Of a stretch of DNA of 19,061 bases, positions 1 to 10,920 are shown piece by piece. The DNA comes from QHXQ01 sp036389375 (lineage in GTDB: Bacteria > Acidobacteriota > Blastocatellia > Pyrinomonadales > Pyrinomonadaceae). Numbering within the stretch: the first letter of the stretch is position 1; every line of letters begins with the position of its first letter. The stretch covers positions 1 through 19,061 of the forward strand of contig DASVQA010000032.1 of assembly GCA_036389375.1 (NCBI GenBank). The letters are read 5' to 3'. The notes under the pieces were generated by a model. The model was not told the origin of the DNA. It saw nothing but the letters and a program-made list of their open reading frames with translations, and did no database searches. Position numbers and translations under genes: made by a program.

Positions 1-48
1 CACGTTCGCGCCGACCCCTTGCAAGCTGCGGCCAATAGCTATCCAGCA

Positions 49-113
49 TGCAGGTTCGTCGCGGGCCACATCGGACTCTAATTGCCCGGCGACAACAAAA
101 GTACAGACCTGCA
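49..113. repeat. nested inverted repeats in the left-edge non-coding stretch
   Basis: An outer 7-bp pair, TGCAGGT (49-55) and ACCTGCA (107-113), encloses an inner pair, GTCGCGGGC (58-66) and GCCCGGCGAC (84-93), which match apart from one bulged base. There is no T-run on either side, so it is not a convincing terminator. I see no gene in bases 1-219. The structure may be chance in GC-rich DNA. Confidence 0.25.
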
Positions 114-153
114 CGACCACGCTTCCTGCCCGCCCCAGACCTCTAATCGCTGC

Positions 154-194
154 TCTCCTATTGCTTTCCTATATGAAATGTGAGAATCTCCTAT
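154..194 (+). promoter_or_regulatory. three phased TYTCCTAT repeats upstream of padR-like gene 1
   Basis: TCTCCTAT occurs at 154-161 and 187-194, with the variant TTTCCTAT at 165-172. Start-to-start distances are 11 and 22 bp, close to one and two helical turns, so all copies face the same side of DNA. They lie directly before the PadR gene at 220. PadR regulators commonly repress their own operon, so an operator array is a reasonable inference. I could not place a convincing -35/-10 pair here. Confidence 0.5.
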
Positions 195-210
195 GCACAA
201 CCAATAGGAG
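188..210 (+). promoter_or_regulatory. hairpin that would cover the ribosome binding site of padR-like gene 1
   Basis: CTCCTAT (188-194) and ATAGGAG (204-210) are perfect inverted copies separated by 9 bases. In RNA, one G-U and one A-U pair could extend the stem to 186-212. The right arm contains the Shine-Dalgarno AGGAGG (206-211), 8 bases before the ATG at 220. If the transcript starts upstream of 186, the stem would hide the ribosome binding site. As DNA, the same dyad could be a protein operator. Confidence 0.5.
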
Positions 211-219
211 GTACGCTCG

Positions 220-560
220 ATGGGCGACAAGACGGACGTGTGGCAGGGTACGCTGGCCCTGATGGTGCTCAAGACCTTGGAGGCGATGGGCCCTTTGCAC
301 GGCTACGGCATCGCGCGGCGGATTGAGCAGACGAGCGGCGATCTGCTCGCTATTAACTACGGGACACTGTACCCGGCTTTACTCAAACTTGAGCACGAAG
401 GCTACGTCTCGTCCGCGTGGGGCATCTCGGACAACAATCGTAAGGCCAAGTATTACAAGTTGACCCGTGCCGGCCATAAACGGCTGGCTAAGGAAACTCG
501 TGAGTGGGAACAGACGACCGCCATCCTCGCGCGGTTTTTCGCACCGGCGGAGGAATCCTG

Positions 561-561
<1 letters not shown>
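220..561 (+). CDS. PadR-family transcriptional regulator (module 1)
   Basis: A 113-residue winged-helix DNA-binding protein of the PadR family, which usually represses neighbouring transport genes and is released by small ligands. The hallmark stretches are visible: GPLHGYGIARRI (residues 25-36), GTLYPALLKLEHEGYV (about 48-63) and the wing RKAKYYKLTRAG (about 74-85). A short C-terminal helix serves for dimerisation in the family. The start is fixed by AGGAGG at 206-211, 8 bases before ATG. Its TGA shares one base with the ATG of the next gene, so the regulator and the permease are translationally coupled. The inferred job is control of the ADOP permease behind it. The ligand is unknown. Confidence 0.93.
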
Positions 562-3218
<2,657 letters not shown>

Positions 3219-3634
3219 CAGAAGCCGCAAGGATAGCGCCGGCCCAAGCGACTTGAGCTAGCTGCTCCGCCGGGCGTAGCTATGCCTTTTGGCCGAATCG
3301 TGTGGCAGGCTGCGCGAACAAGTGTTAGTATGTGCGTAAGGTAAGAGCCCTACCTTAATTTTCAATTCATAATTGTCCGAAGTCGTTTCGTGGGTCTTCT
3401 TGTGCCTGCGTCGTCGTCTAAGTGCGCCGACGCGGCGGCCCCATTGCCACGCGCGCAGCCGCTCGCATCAACTAAGGCGCGCGCCAGCAGTCGCAACTAA
3501 ATGGTTCGTCGGTTGTTTTTCGGTCAAATGTGCTGCCCCTGCCGGTAAGTGAGGGCGGCACTGGACAAGCGTGTTGAGTAAAGCGTGACCCGGCTCTTCG
3601 GGCGACGGGCCGGGCGGAAAGGGATGGTGCGACT
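3219..3634 (+). other. 416-base gap between the two ADOP genes
   Basis: No gene is recognisable on either strand. It holds a weak stem followed by TTTT (3273-3290), an AT-rich stem-loop at 3337-3357, and a GC-rich leader near 3589-3614 where CCCGGC and GCCGGG could pair around an inner stem with a UUCG loop. The second ADOP gene lacks a prefix domain, but I find no relic of one here. A separate promoter for the second operon probably lies in this gap. No clear -35/-10 pair was seen. Confidence 0.5.
3337..3361 (+). terminator. possible weak intrinsic terminator after ADOP permease 1
   Basis: TAAGGTA (3337-3343) and TACCTTA (3351-3357) form a perfect 7-bp dyad with a 7-base loop, followed by ATTTTC. 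It lies 119 bases after the stop of permease 1. The stem is AT-rich and therefore weak as a terminator. The same dyad could instead be an operator for the next gene. Confidence 0.35.
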
Positions 3635-6049
3635 TTGGGATTCATCGAGAAGTTTGTGCAGGATGTGCGCTATGGCTGGCGCATGCTGTGGAAGTATCGG
3701 GGCATGACGGCGGTGGCCGTGCTGACCTTAGCGCTCGGCATCGGCGCGAACGCCGCCATCTTCAGCGTGGTCAACGCGGTCTTGCTGCGCCCGCTGCCTT
3801 ACCGCGAGCCGGATCGAATCGTCTATCTCTTCGAGCGGCTGCCGCAGGGCGGCGAAGGCTCTGTCTCCGTGCCGAACTTTAAGGACTGGCGCGAGCAGAA
3901 CACGGTCTTCGAGCAGATCGCCGCGTTCGAGTATGGCAACTACAACCTGCAAAGCCGTGACCAACCTGAGCGCGCGCCGGGCGCGGCCGTGACGGCTGAC
4001 TTCTTCGCTGTGTTCGGCGTGCCGGCCCAACTGGGGCGGACGCTTGTCGCTGGTGAAGACCGCGCTGGCCACAACCGCGTCGTCCTCTTGAGCGATCAAC
4101 TCTGGCGACGCAACTTCGGCGCAGACCCGGCCGTCGTGGGCCGCGACATCACCATCGACGGCGAGAACTTTTCGGTCGTCGGCGTGATGCCGCCGAGTTT
4201 TCAGTTTCCGTCGCGCACGACCGAATTATGGACGCCGCTCGTCTTTCCTGAGCGGCTCCTGAACAAGCGCGGGCAGCATAACTATCAGACCGTCGGACGC
4301 ATGAAGCCGGGCGTTACGCTGGCGCAGGCGCAGGAGCAGATGAGCACCATCGCGCGCCGACTCGAACAGCAGTATCCCGAAGATCAGGCCAATCGTGGCG
4401 TGACCATCTATCAGTTGCAGGAAGCGATGGTCTCTTACGTGCGCCCGGCGCTGCTCACGCTGCTCGGCGCGGTCGGGTTCGTGTTGCTGATCGCCTGCAC
4501 GAACGTGGCCAATCTACTCTTAGCGCGCGCCGCCGCCCGGCGCAGAGAGATCGCCATCCGCACGGCTCTGGGCGCAGGACGCGCGCGCCTCATCCGGCAA
4601 TTCCTGACCGAGAGCGTGCTGCTTGCGCTGGCGGGCGGGGCTTTAGGTCTGCTCGTCGCGCAGTGGGGCATACACGCGCTGCTGGCGCTGACGGTCGGCA
4701 TCTTGCCGCGCGCCAACGAGGTCGGGCTAGACGCGCGCGTGCTCGGCTTCACGCTGCTGCTATCGCTTGTGACGGGCATCGTCTTCGGGCTTGCGCCCGC
4801 GCTGCAAACGTCCAAGACCGACGTGCGCGACGCTTTGAAAGACGGCGGCACTTCGGGCAGCAGCCCGCGCAGCAACTGGCTGCGGAGTCTCTTCGCGGTG
4901 GTCGAGATCGCCTGCGCGATTGTCTTGCTCGTCGGCGCGGGGCTGCTCATTAGAAGCTTCCTGCGCTTGCAGCACGTCGAACCGGGCTTTAACCCGGACA
5001 ACGTCCTCACGATGAAGATCGCGCTGCCCGATGCAAGATACAAGACGCCCGAAGCGGTCGTCGGCTTCTACACGCAGGTGCTAGAGCGCATCTCGGCGCT
5101 GCCGGTCGTGCAGGCGGCGGCGGCGGTGAACATGCTCCCCGTCCAGCAGTACGGCACTAACGGCACGGTGCAGATCGTTGGGCAGCCGCCCGACCCGCAG
5201 GGACAGGGGCCGCTCGTCGAATATCGCATCGCCACGCGCGACTACTTTCGCGCGCTCGAAATTCCGCTCGTCGCGGGTCGCTTCTTCGACGCGCCGGAGC
5301 GCGAGCGTGCGCCCGTCGTCATCGTCAATCAGGCGTTCGCCCGCGCGCTCCTGAACGGCGCGAATCCTGTGGGCCGGCAGATTCAGGACGACGACGGCCC
5401 GATAGAGATCGTCGGCATGGTGGGCGACGTGCGGCAGTCGGGTTTGACGACAGCGCCGCGCCCGGAAATGTTCATGCCTTATAACCAGATCACCAACCCC
5501 GGCGCGGCGCGGACGATGAGCCTCGTCGTACGCGCGGCGTCTGACCCGACGACGCTGACCGATGCGGTGCGGCGCGAAGTGGTCGCGGTCGATCCGGCGC
5601 AACCCGTCTACGGCGTGCTGACGATGGGGCAGGTGCTCGACAGATCGATTTCGAGTGAACGCCTGAACATGGTGCTCCTGAGTCTCTTTGCGGCGCTCGC
5701 CCTGACGCTCGCCACCATCGGCATCTACAGCGTCATGTCTTTTCTCGTCACACAGCACACGCATGAGATCGGCATCCGCATGGCGCTTGGCGCGCAACCC
5801 GGAGACATCTTGAAACTGGTGCTCGGCCAGGGGCTAGTGTTGACCGCCATCGGCGTCGGCCTCGGCGTCGCGGGTGCAATCGCGCTGACGCGGCTGATGG
5901 CGAGTCTGTTGTTCGGCGTCGGCGCGACCGACCCGTTGACGCTCGTCGGCGTGCCGCTTCTGTTGACGTGCGTGGCGCTGCTGGCCTGCTACATCCCGGC
6001 GCGGCGGGCCATGAAGGTCGATCCGATGGTCGCCCTCAGGTTTGAGTGA
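3635..6049 (+). CDS. ADOP-class permease 2, without the N-terminal prefix domain
   Basis: An 804-residue duplicated FtsX-type permease paralogous to the first one. TM1 is at about 24-46 (VAVLTLALGIGANAAIFSVV), with a MacB-like extracytoplasmic domain to about 265. The first FtsX core follows (about 268-390, with EIAIRTALGAGRARL), then a middle TM near 415-440. A second extracytoplasmic domain leads to the final FtsX core (about 675-800, HEIGIRMALGAQPGD). The chain begins where permease 1 reaches residue 78 (the QDVRYG motif), so the cytoplasmic prefix is absent. The start is TTG at 3635 with GGAAAGGG 11 bases upstream; the ATG at 3624 is out of frame. The phosphatase gene follows after 9 bases. 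It has no ATPase partner nearby, as is typical for the class. Confidence 0.9.
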   Translation: MGFIEKFVQDVRYGWRMLWKYRGMTAVAVLTLALGIGANAAIFSVVNAVLLRPLPYREPDRIVYLFERLPQGGEGSVSVPNFKDWREQNTVFEQIAAFEYGNYNLQSRDQPERAPGAAVTADFFAVFGVPAQLGRTLVAGEDRAGHNRVVLLSDQLWRRNFGADPAVVGRDITIDGENFSVVGVMPPSFQFPSRTTELWTPLVFPERLLNKRGQHNYQTVGRMKPGVTLAQAQEQMSTIARRLEQQYPEDQANRGVTIYQLQEAMVSYVRPALLTLLGAVGFVLLIACTNVANLLLARAAARRREIAIRTALGAGRARLIRQFLTESVLLALAGGALGLLVAQWGIHALLALTVGILPRANEVGLDARVLGFTLLLSLVTGIVFGLAPALQTSKTDVRDALKDGGTSGSSPRSNWLRSLFAVVEIACAIVLLVGAGLLIRSFLRLQHVEPGFNPDNVLTMKIALPDARYKTPEAVVGFYTQVLERISALPVVQAAAAVNMLPVQQYGTNGTVQIVGQPPDPQGQGPLVEYRIATRDYFRALEIPLVAGRFFDAPERERAPVVIVNQAFARALLNGANPVGRQIQDDDGPIEIVGMVGDVRQSGLTTAPRPEMFMPYNQITNPGAARTMSLVVRAASDPTTLTDAVRREVVAVDPAQPVYGVLTMGQVLDRSISSERLNMVLLSLFAALALTLATIGIYSVMSFLVTQHTHEIGIRMALGAQPGDILKLVLGQGLVLTAIGVGLGVAGAIALTRLMASLLFGVGATDPLTLVGVPLLLTCVALLACYIPARRAMKVDPMVALRFE

Positions 6050-6058
6050 GCCGCGCAG

Positions 6059-7717
6059 ATGAGGGTCTTTCCACGCATCGTCCGGCCGACTATTAAGGCG
6101 CAGGGTCGGCGTGTGCGCGGCTTGCGCCCGCACCTCTCGGCCCTCGCCGCGCTGCCCCTGTTGGAACTGTCGCTCTACGGCGCGGCGTTGCTGTTCTTAC
6201 TGACCGGCAGCCGCATCGCTTACCTTGAGCGTTTAAGCGGCCGCGCCAACGCGCTCGTTCTCTTAACGCTCTTTTGTGCCGCCGTGCTGTTTCACCATCT
6301 GTTCGCACGCCACGTCCGCACGGCTTTTGTCCGCCGCTTCGGGCCGCCCACCTACGACGACCGCCGCATCCTGCTCGACCTCAACGAAGCGGCGCGCGCA
6401 GCAACCAGCATAGAGGAACTCTACGACTTCATCGCCGGGATGATCCGCGCCGCGCTGCGCGCCGAAGACGTATCACTCTTCGTGCGCGCAGAGGCGACGG
6501 GTGATTTCATCTGCCGCGTCTCCGCGCAGCGCCCGGCCGGTGGCGACGAACCAGCTACGCAATCGTCGCCGGCCTCGTCGCCAGCCTCGCCGGGGCAGAC
6601 CATCAAGCTCAAGCGCCATGCCTTCGTCATCACGCGTCTGCGCCACCTCGTCTTCCCCCTGCACATCGAGCCGGAAGATTTGACGACGTGGATGCAGGCG
6701 CTCAGTTCCGCTTCCAGACAGGCGCAGGCGGCACGCGCCGAAGAGTGTGCCGTGCTCCGGCAGTTGCAGACCTGCCTGCTGTTGCCCATCAAGGTGAAGG
6801 AGCAGATGGTCGGCGTGCTGTCGGTGGGTCGGGGGCAGACGGCGCGCGCCTATTCCGCGCAGGACAGGCAATTGCTCCAATCGGTCGCGGGGCAGTTGGC
6901 GCTCATCATCGAGAACGCAAAACTGGTCGAGCGCATGGCGGAAGAGGAACTGCTGCGGCGTGAACTCGCGCTCGCGGCCGAAGTGCAGCAACGCCTCTTC
7001 CCCACGCACCCGCCCGCCTCGGCCGCGCTTGAACTCGCCGGCTTCTGCCGGCCGGCGCGCGCCGTTGGCGGCGACTATTACGACTTTCTCGCTTTGGCCG
7101 ACGGGCGCATCGGCGTCGCCATCGCGGACGTGGCCGGCAAAGGCATGTCGGCGGCACTACTGATGTCTATGGTGCAGGCGGCGCTGCGTAGTCAGGCGCT
7201 GACCAACAACCGCGCGGCGTGCGACGGAGGCGCACTGGCCGCACAGGTCTCGGCCCTCAACCACTTGCTCTGTGGCTCGACCGGCGCGGCCAGTTATGTG
7301 ACCTTCTTCTACGCAGAATTTGAGCCGCAGACACACAGCTTGCGCTATATCAACGCCGGGCATAACGCGCCGCTGCTCATCTCCCGCGCGCCCACCGTCA
7401 TGAACGGGGCCGAGGGCTGCATCAAACTGGCGCGGGGCGGCGCGGTCATAGGTTTATTCGAGCACTTCGAGTACGAAGAGGCGTCGGTTGAATTGCAAAG
7501 CGGCGATCTGCTGGCAGCTTATACGGACGGCGTGACCGAGGCGCTCAACGCCGCGGCCGAAGAGTTTGGCGAAGAGAGATTGCTGGCTGCGCTACGCACG
7601 CACACAGAGTTGCCCGCCGAGTTGATCCGCGACCACGTCGTTGCGTGCATCGATGAATGGTCGGCGGGCGCACCGCAGCACGATGACCTGACGCTCGTCA
7701 TCTTAAAAGTTAAATAG
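6059..7717 (+). CDS. membrane-anchored GAF/SpoIIE-type (RsbU-like) PP2C phosphatase
   Basis: A 552-residue protein. Two hydrophobic segments (about 28-50 and 63-84) anchor it in the membrane. A GAF-like sensory region covers about 103-287 and a short coiled linker about 288-312. The PP2C/SpoIIE catalytic domain runs from about 320 to the end. Expected metal-binding acids are present: D339 in GGDYYDF, D357 in ADVAGKGMSAAL, D490 in YTDGVTEA and D542/D543 in HDDLTLV, so it should be active. Relatives remove phosphate from STAS-domain anti-anti-sigma factors in partner-switching pathways. No STAS protein or anti-sigma kinase is encoded in this window, so the substrate is elsewhere or novel. The ATG is 9 bases after the permease 2 stop, with only a weak GAG-type ribosome site, which suggests translation depends on the permease message. 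Confidence 0.92.
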   Translation: MRVFPRIVRPTIKAQGRRVRGLRPHLSALAALPLLELSLYGAALLFLLTGSRIAYLERLSGRANALVLLTLFCAAVLFHHLFARHVRTAFVRRFGPPTYDDRRILLDLNEAARAATSIEELYDFIAGMIRAALRAEDVSLFVRAEATGDFICRVSAQRPAGGDEPATQSSPASSPASPGQTIKLKRHAFVITRLRHLVFPLHIEPEDLTTWMQALSSASRQAQAARAEECAVLRQLQTCLLLPIKVKEQMVGVLSVGRGQTARAYSAQDRQLLQSVAGQLALIIENAKLVERMAEEELLRRELALAAEVQQRLFPTHPPASAALELAGFCRPARAVGGDYYDFLALADGRIGVAIADVAGKGMSAALLMSMVQAALRSQALTNNRAACDGGALAAQVSALNHLLCGSTGAASYVTFFYAEFEPQTHSLRYINAGHNAPLLISRAPTVMNGAEGCIKLARGGAVIGLFEHFEYEEASVELQSGDLLAAYTDGVTEALNAAAEEFGEERLLAALRTHTELPAELIRDHVVACIDEWSAGAPQHDDLTLVILKVK

Positions 7718-7791
7718 CGCCATAGCTAAACCCACGCGCTGACGGTAGCTCGCTTGCATCTACCGCGTGCGCTCGCGCGCCAGCCATCGCG

Positions 7792-10452
7792 CTACTCATA
7801 ACGCAGCGCAATCAGCGGATCGATCCGGGTCGCGCGCCGCGCCGGCACGTAGCAGGCGACGAGCGCGACGGCGGCGAGCAGCAGCGCGCCGAGGGCGAAG
7901 GTCGCAGGGTCGGTCGGCTGCACCCCGTAGAGCAGCGTCGCCATGACGTGCGTGAGCGCGAAGGCACAGACCAGACCGAGCGCCAGCCCGACGAGCGTGA
8001 GTTTCAGGCCATGTCCGACGACGAGCCGCAGCACGTCTCTATGTTGCGCGCCCAAAGCCATGCGGACGCCGATCTCGTGCGTGCGCTGCGTGACGGCGTA
8101 AGACATCACACCGTAGATGCCGGCGGCCGCCAGCAGTAGCGCAAGGCCGGCGAAACTGCCCAGCAGCAGCGAGTTTAAGCGGGGCTGCGCCGCTGCCGCG
8201 CTGACGATCTGTTCCATCTCCCGCACTTCCGCGACGGGCTGCGTCTTATCAACCTGCCGCACGGCTTCGCGCACCGACGGGAGCAAACTCTCCGGCTCAA
8301 CCGACGAGCGCACCACGTAAGACATGCCCGCGAACGCGTCTTGCAGATAAGAGGTGTAAATCTCCGGCGTCGGCTCGGTGTTCAACTCAAGGCTACGCAC
8401 ATCTGCGACCACGCCCACGATCTCAAACCAGATCGGCTGTCCATCCGGCCCCCTGCCGCCGAGGCTGATGCGTTTTCCGACCGGGTCTTCGCCGGCAAAG
8501 TCGCGGCGCACAAGCGACTGATTGACGACGACGGCGAGCGGGGCCGAATCGTTGTTGTGTTCATCCAGCATGCGCCCCTGCAAGACGGGCACGTTCAACG
8601 TGCGGAAATAGTCCGGGCTGACGTTGCGGTAATTAACGACCGGCCACTTGTCAGACGTGAGCGCCGGGCGACCCTCCACCATGAAGCCTGCGGTCGGCCC
8701 CTTCGCAAGTGGCAGCGTGTTAATCACGCCGACCGCGTCCACGCCCGGCAGCGCCTTGATGCGTTCGGCCACCTGACTGTAGAAGGCTGCATACTGCGCG
8801 TCCTGTCGAAAACTTGCGCCCGCGGGCGTCAATCTGAAGGTCAGCACGTGCTGCGGCCGAAAGCCCAACTCGACCGCCTGCAAGCGCATGAAACTGCGTA
8901 ACAGCAGCCCCGCGCCAATCAACAGCACGAGCGAGAGGGCGACTTCGGAGACGATAAGCAGCGAGCGCACACGATTGCGCTGCACGCCGCCCGCAGCGCC
9001 GCGTGCGTTCTCTTTGAGCGCTTCGTTGATGTCCGGATTCGTGGACTGAAGTGCGGGCGCAAGCCCGAATATGATGCCCGTGCCGAGCGAGACGAGCAGC
9101 GTGAAACCGAGCACGCGCAGGTCTATGCCGATGCTCTGCGCGCGGGGAAAGTCAACGGGCAACAAGCCGCGCATCAAGTCAACGCCCCACCAACCAAGCA
9201 GCAACCCGATTGCGCCCCCGGCCAGCCCCAGCAACAGGCTCTCGACGAGCAACTGCCAGACGAGGCGCGGGCGCGTCGCTCCCAGTGCCAGCCGGACAGC
9301 GATCTCTTTCTGTCGCCCGGCCGCGCGCGCCAACAGTAGATTCGCCACGTTCGCGCACGCGATCAGCAGCACGAGCGCCACCGCGCCCAGCAACAACAGC
9401 AGGGCCGTGCTGCTCTCGCCGACGAGATGCGTCTGTAGCGAGACCACGCGGTTGAAGCGATTGTTGTTAGTCTCGGGATACTGTTGCCGCAGACGCGACG
9501 TGATCGCCGTCATCTCGTCGTGCGCCTGTTTGACGGACACGCCCGGCTTGAGCAACCCGACCGCGCTCAGAAAGCCGAAGCCGCGCGCGCGTTGTATGTC
9601 CATCTGCGCGCTCAACGTCGGCACGAGTTGGAAGGGCGGCAGCCACGCCTCGGTCTTGTCAGGATACTGAAAGCCGGCGGGCGCGATGCCGACGACTGTG
9701 TAAGTCTGCCCGTCGAGCGCGATGTTTTTGCCGACGAGGGCCGGGTCGCCGCCAAAACGGCGCTGCCAGAGACCGTAGCTGATTACGACGACGGGATTGT
9801 GCCCCGCGCGCTCCTCTTCCGGCAGAAAGAAACGTCCGACTTGCGGCTGGACGCCGAAGACCTGAAAGAAGTTGATCGAAGTCATGGCCAGATCGATTCG
9901 CTCCGACTCGTCGCCGGCCGAGAGGTTGGCCGTACGCGCGAAGATCGCGGCGAGGTGCTCAAAGGAATTGCTCTGCGTGCGCCAGTCGAGAAAATTCGCC
10001 GGCGTGACTTGGACGCGACTGCCCTTCTCGTTGAGTTCTTGAACCGCGACGAGGCGCTCAGCGTTCGGATACTGCAACGGGCGCAAGAGCACCGCGTTGA
10101 CGACCGAGAAGATAGCCGTGTTCGCCCCGATGCCAAGCGCCAGCGTCACAACGGCCACGAGCGTAAAGCCGGGCTGCTTGCGCAGCATCCGCGCCCCGAA
10201 GCGCACGTCCTGCCAGATGGTATCCATACGTCCGCCTCCACGGATTTCATAAGCGACTTCCTTGATCTGCCCCAGGTTGCCAAAGCTGCTGAGCGCAACC
10301 CGGCGGGCCTCTGTCGGCGTCAGCCCGCGCTCGATGTTTGTCTGTGTCTCAAGTTCGATGTGCAGCCGCAGTTCTTCATCAATATCACGTAGGACGGTTT
10401 CGCGCCGGAGCAGCCCGCGCAGCCGCGCGCCGAGCAAGTAGAGCCATGTCAT
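7792..10452 (-). CDS. ADOP-class permease 3, full length
   Basis: An 886-residue duplicated FtsX permease with the prefix domain present (residues 1-75, DEELRLHIELETQ). TM1 is at about 97-119, with a MacB-like extracytoplasmic region after it. The first FtsX core carries EIAVRLALGATRPRL. A middle TM and a second extracytoplasmic domain precede the last FtsX core, roughly the final 130 residues (HEIGVRMALGAQHRD, ending DPLIALRYE). A GTG at 10461 is in frame but sits immediately against the Shine-Dalgarno GAGGAG (10462-10467). The ATG at 10452 is 8 bases from it and is the better start. The gap to the PadR gene in front is 12 bases. It converges on the phosphatase gene, 74 bases apart. Role and substrate are unknown. 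Confidence 0.92.
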   Translation of the reverse strand: MTWLYLLGARLRGLLRRETVLRDIDEELRLHIELETQTNIERGLTPTEARRVALSSFGNLGQIKEVAYEIRGGGRMDTIWQDVRFGARMLRKQPGFTLVAVVTLALGIGANTAIFSVVNAVLLRPLQYPNAERLVAVQELNEKGSRVQVTPANFLDWRTQSNSFEHLAAIFARTANLSAGDESERIDLAMTSINFFQVFGVQPQVGRFFLPEEERAGHNPVVVISYGLWQRRFGGDPALVGKNIALDGQTYTVVGIAPAGFQYPDKTEAWLPPFQLVPTLSAQMDIQRARGFGFLSAVGLLKPGVSVKQAHDEMTAITSRLRQQYPETNNNRFNRVVSLQTHLVGESSTALLLLLGAVALVLLIACANVANLLLARAAGRQKEIAVRLALGATRPRLVWQLLVESLLLGLAGGAIGLLLGWWGVDLMRGLLPVDFPRAQSIGIDLRVLGFTLLVSLGTGIIFGLAPALQSTNPDINEALKENARGAAGGVQRNRVRSLLIVSEVALSLVLLIGAGLLLRSFMRLQAVELGFRPQHVLTFRLTPAGASFRQDAQYAAFYSQVAERIKALPGVDAVGVINTLPLAKGPTAGFMVEGRPALTSDKWPVVNYRNVSPDYFRTLNVPVLQGRMLDEHNNDSAPLAVVVNQSLVRRDFAGEDPVGKRISLGGRGPDGQPIWFEIVGVVADVRSLELNTEPTPEIYTSYLQDAFAGMSYVVRSSVEPESLLPSVREAVRQVDKTQPVAEVREMEQIVSAAAAQPRLNSLLLGSFAGLALLLAAAGIYGVMSYAVTQRTHEIGVRMALGAQHRDVLRLVVGHGLKLTLVGLALGLVCAFALTHVMATLLYGVQPTDPATFALGALLLAAVALVACYVPARRATRIDPLIALRYE

Positions 10453-10464
10453 TGCGATCACTCC

Positions 10465-10797
10465 TCACGTAGCCTGCCGCATCTTCGCAACTGCGAGCGC
10501 GAGCCGATCCCAACTCTCTTCCTCGACCGTGAGTTGTCTCCGACCCGCCCGCGTCAGCGCGTAGAACTTAGCCCGCCGCCCGGTCTCATTCGTCTCCCAT
10601 TTGGCGCTAACCCAACCACGCTGCTCGATCCGATAGAGCGCCGGGTAGAGCGAACCCTGCTCGACGTTCAGCATCTCGTCAGACATCTGCCGAATCCGTT
10701 GGATGACGCCATAGCCGTGCAACGGCCCGAGCGAGAGCGCCTTGAGGATGAGCATGTCGAGCGTGCCTTGCAACAGATCAGCTTTCGCTTGCTTCAC
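10465..10797 (-). CDS. PadR-family transcriptional regulator (module 2)
   Basis: A 110-residue PadR winged-helix protein: LLQGTLDMLILKAL (8-21), GPLHGYGVIQRIRQMS (24-39), GSLYPALYRIEQRGWV (48-63) and the wing RRAKFYALTRAGR (74-86). A longer reading frame opens with TTG at 10830, but I prefer GTG at 10797 because GGAGG (10805-10809) sits 7 bases upstream and the conserved family sequence begins just after it. The stop is 12 bases before the permease 3 start, giving the same regulator-permease arrangement as in module 1. It is only moderately similar to the first PadR, so the two modules probably answer different signals. Confidence 0.92.
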   Translation of the reverse strand: MKQAKADLLQGTLDMLILKALSLGPLHGYGVIQRIRQMSDEMLNVEQGSLYPALYRIEQRGWVSAKWETNETGRRAKFYALTRAGRRQLTVEEESWDRLALAVAKMRQAT

Positions 10798-10881
10798 GAA
10801 TATGCCTCCAAGCGTAGCGACGCCGGCCAAGAAGCCGGCCCCTAGAACAACAAGGTATAACTTGCCAGCCCTTACCTAGAA

Positions 10882-10896
10882 TGTCAAGGCTTGACA
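10882..10896. promoter_or_regulatory. perfect 15-bp dyad, candidate operator upstream of padR-like gene 2
   Basis: TGTCAAG (10882-10888) and CTTGACA (10890-10896) are perfect inverted copies around one central base. Each half contains a consensus -35 hexamer, TTGACA, one per strand. It lies 85 bases upstream of the PadR start. A repressor bound here would cover the -35 element. Assignment to PadR is inference. Confidence 0.45.
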
Positions 10897-10920
10897 GAGC
10901 AGCAACCAAGTTGCCTCTGT
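10894..10920. repeat. bulged inverted repeat next to the 15-bp dyad
   Basis: ACAGAG (10894-10899) plus GCAAC (10902-10906) pair with GTTGC (10910-10914) plus CTCTGT (10915-10920). This gives 11 matched pairs with a 2-base bulge and a 3-base loop. No T-run follows on either strand, so it is not a typical terminator of the upstream ABC operon. It may be a second regulatory site. Confidence 0.35.

Noticed and set aside
78..272. A 64-codon open frame on the - strand at the left edge
   Set aside because: It overlaps the start of the PadR gene on the other strand and shows no family features.
7743..7765. Stem CGGTAG/CTACCG between the convergent phosphatase and permease 3 genes as a bidirectional terminator
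   Set aside because: The stem is 6 bp with an 11-base loop and there is no T-run on either strand. The position fits a terminator but the sequence does not support one.
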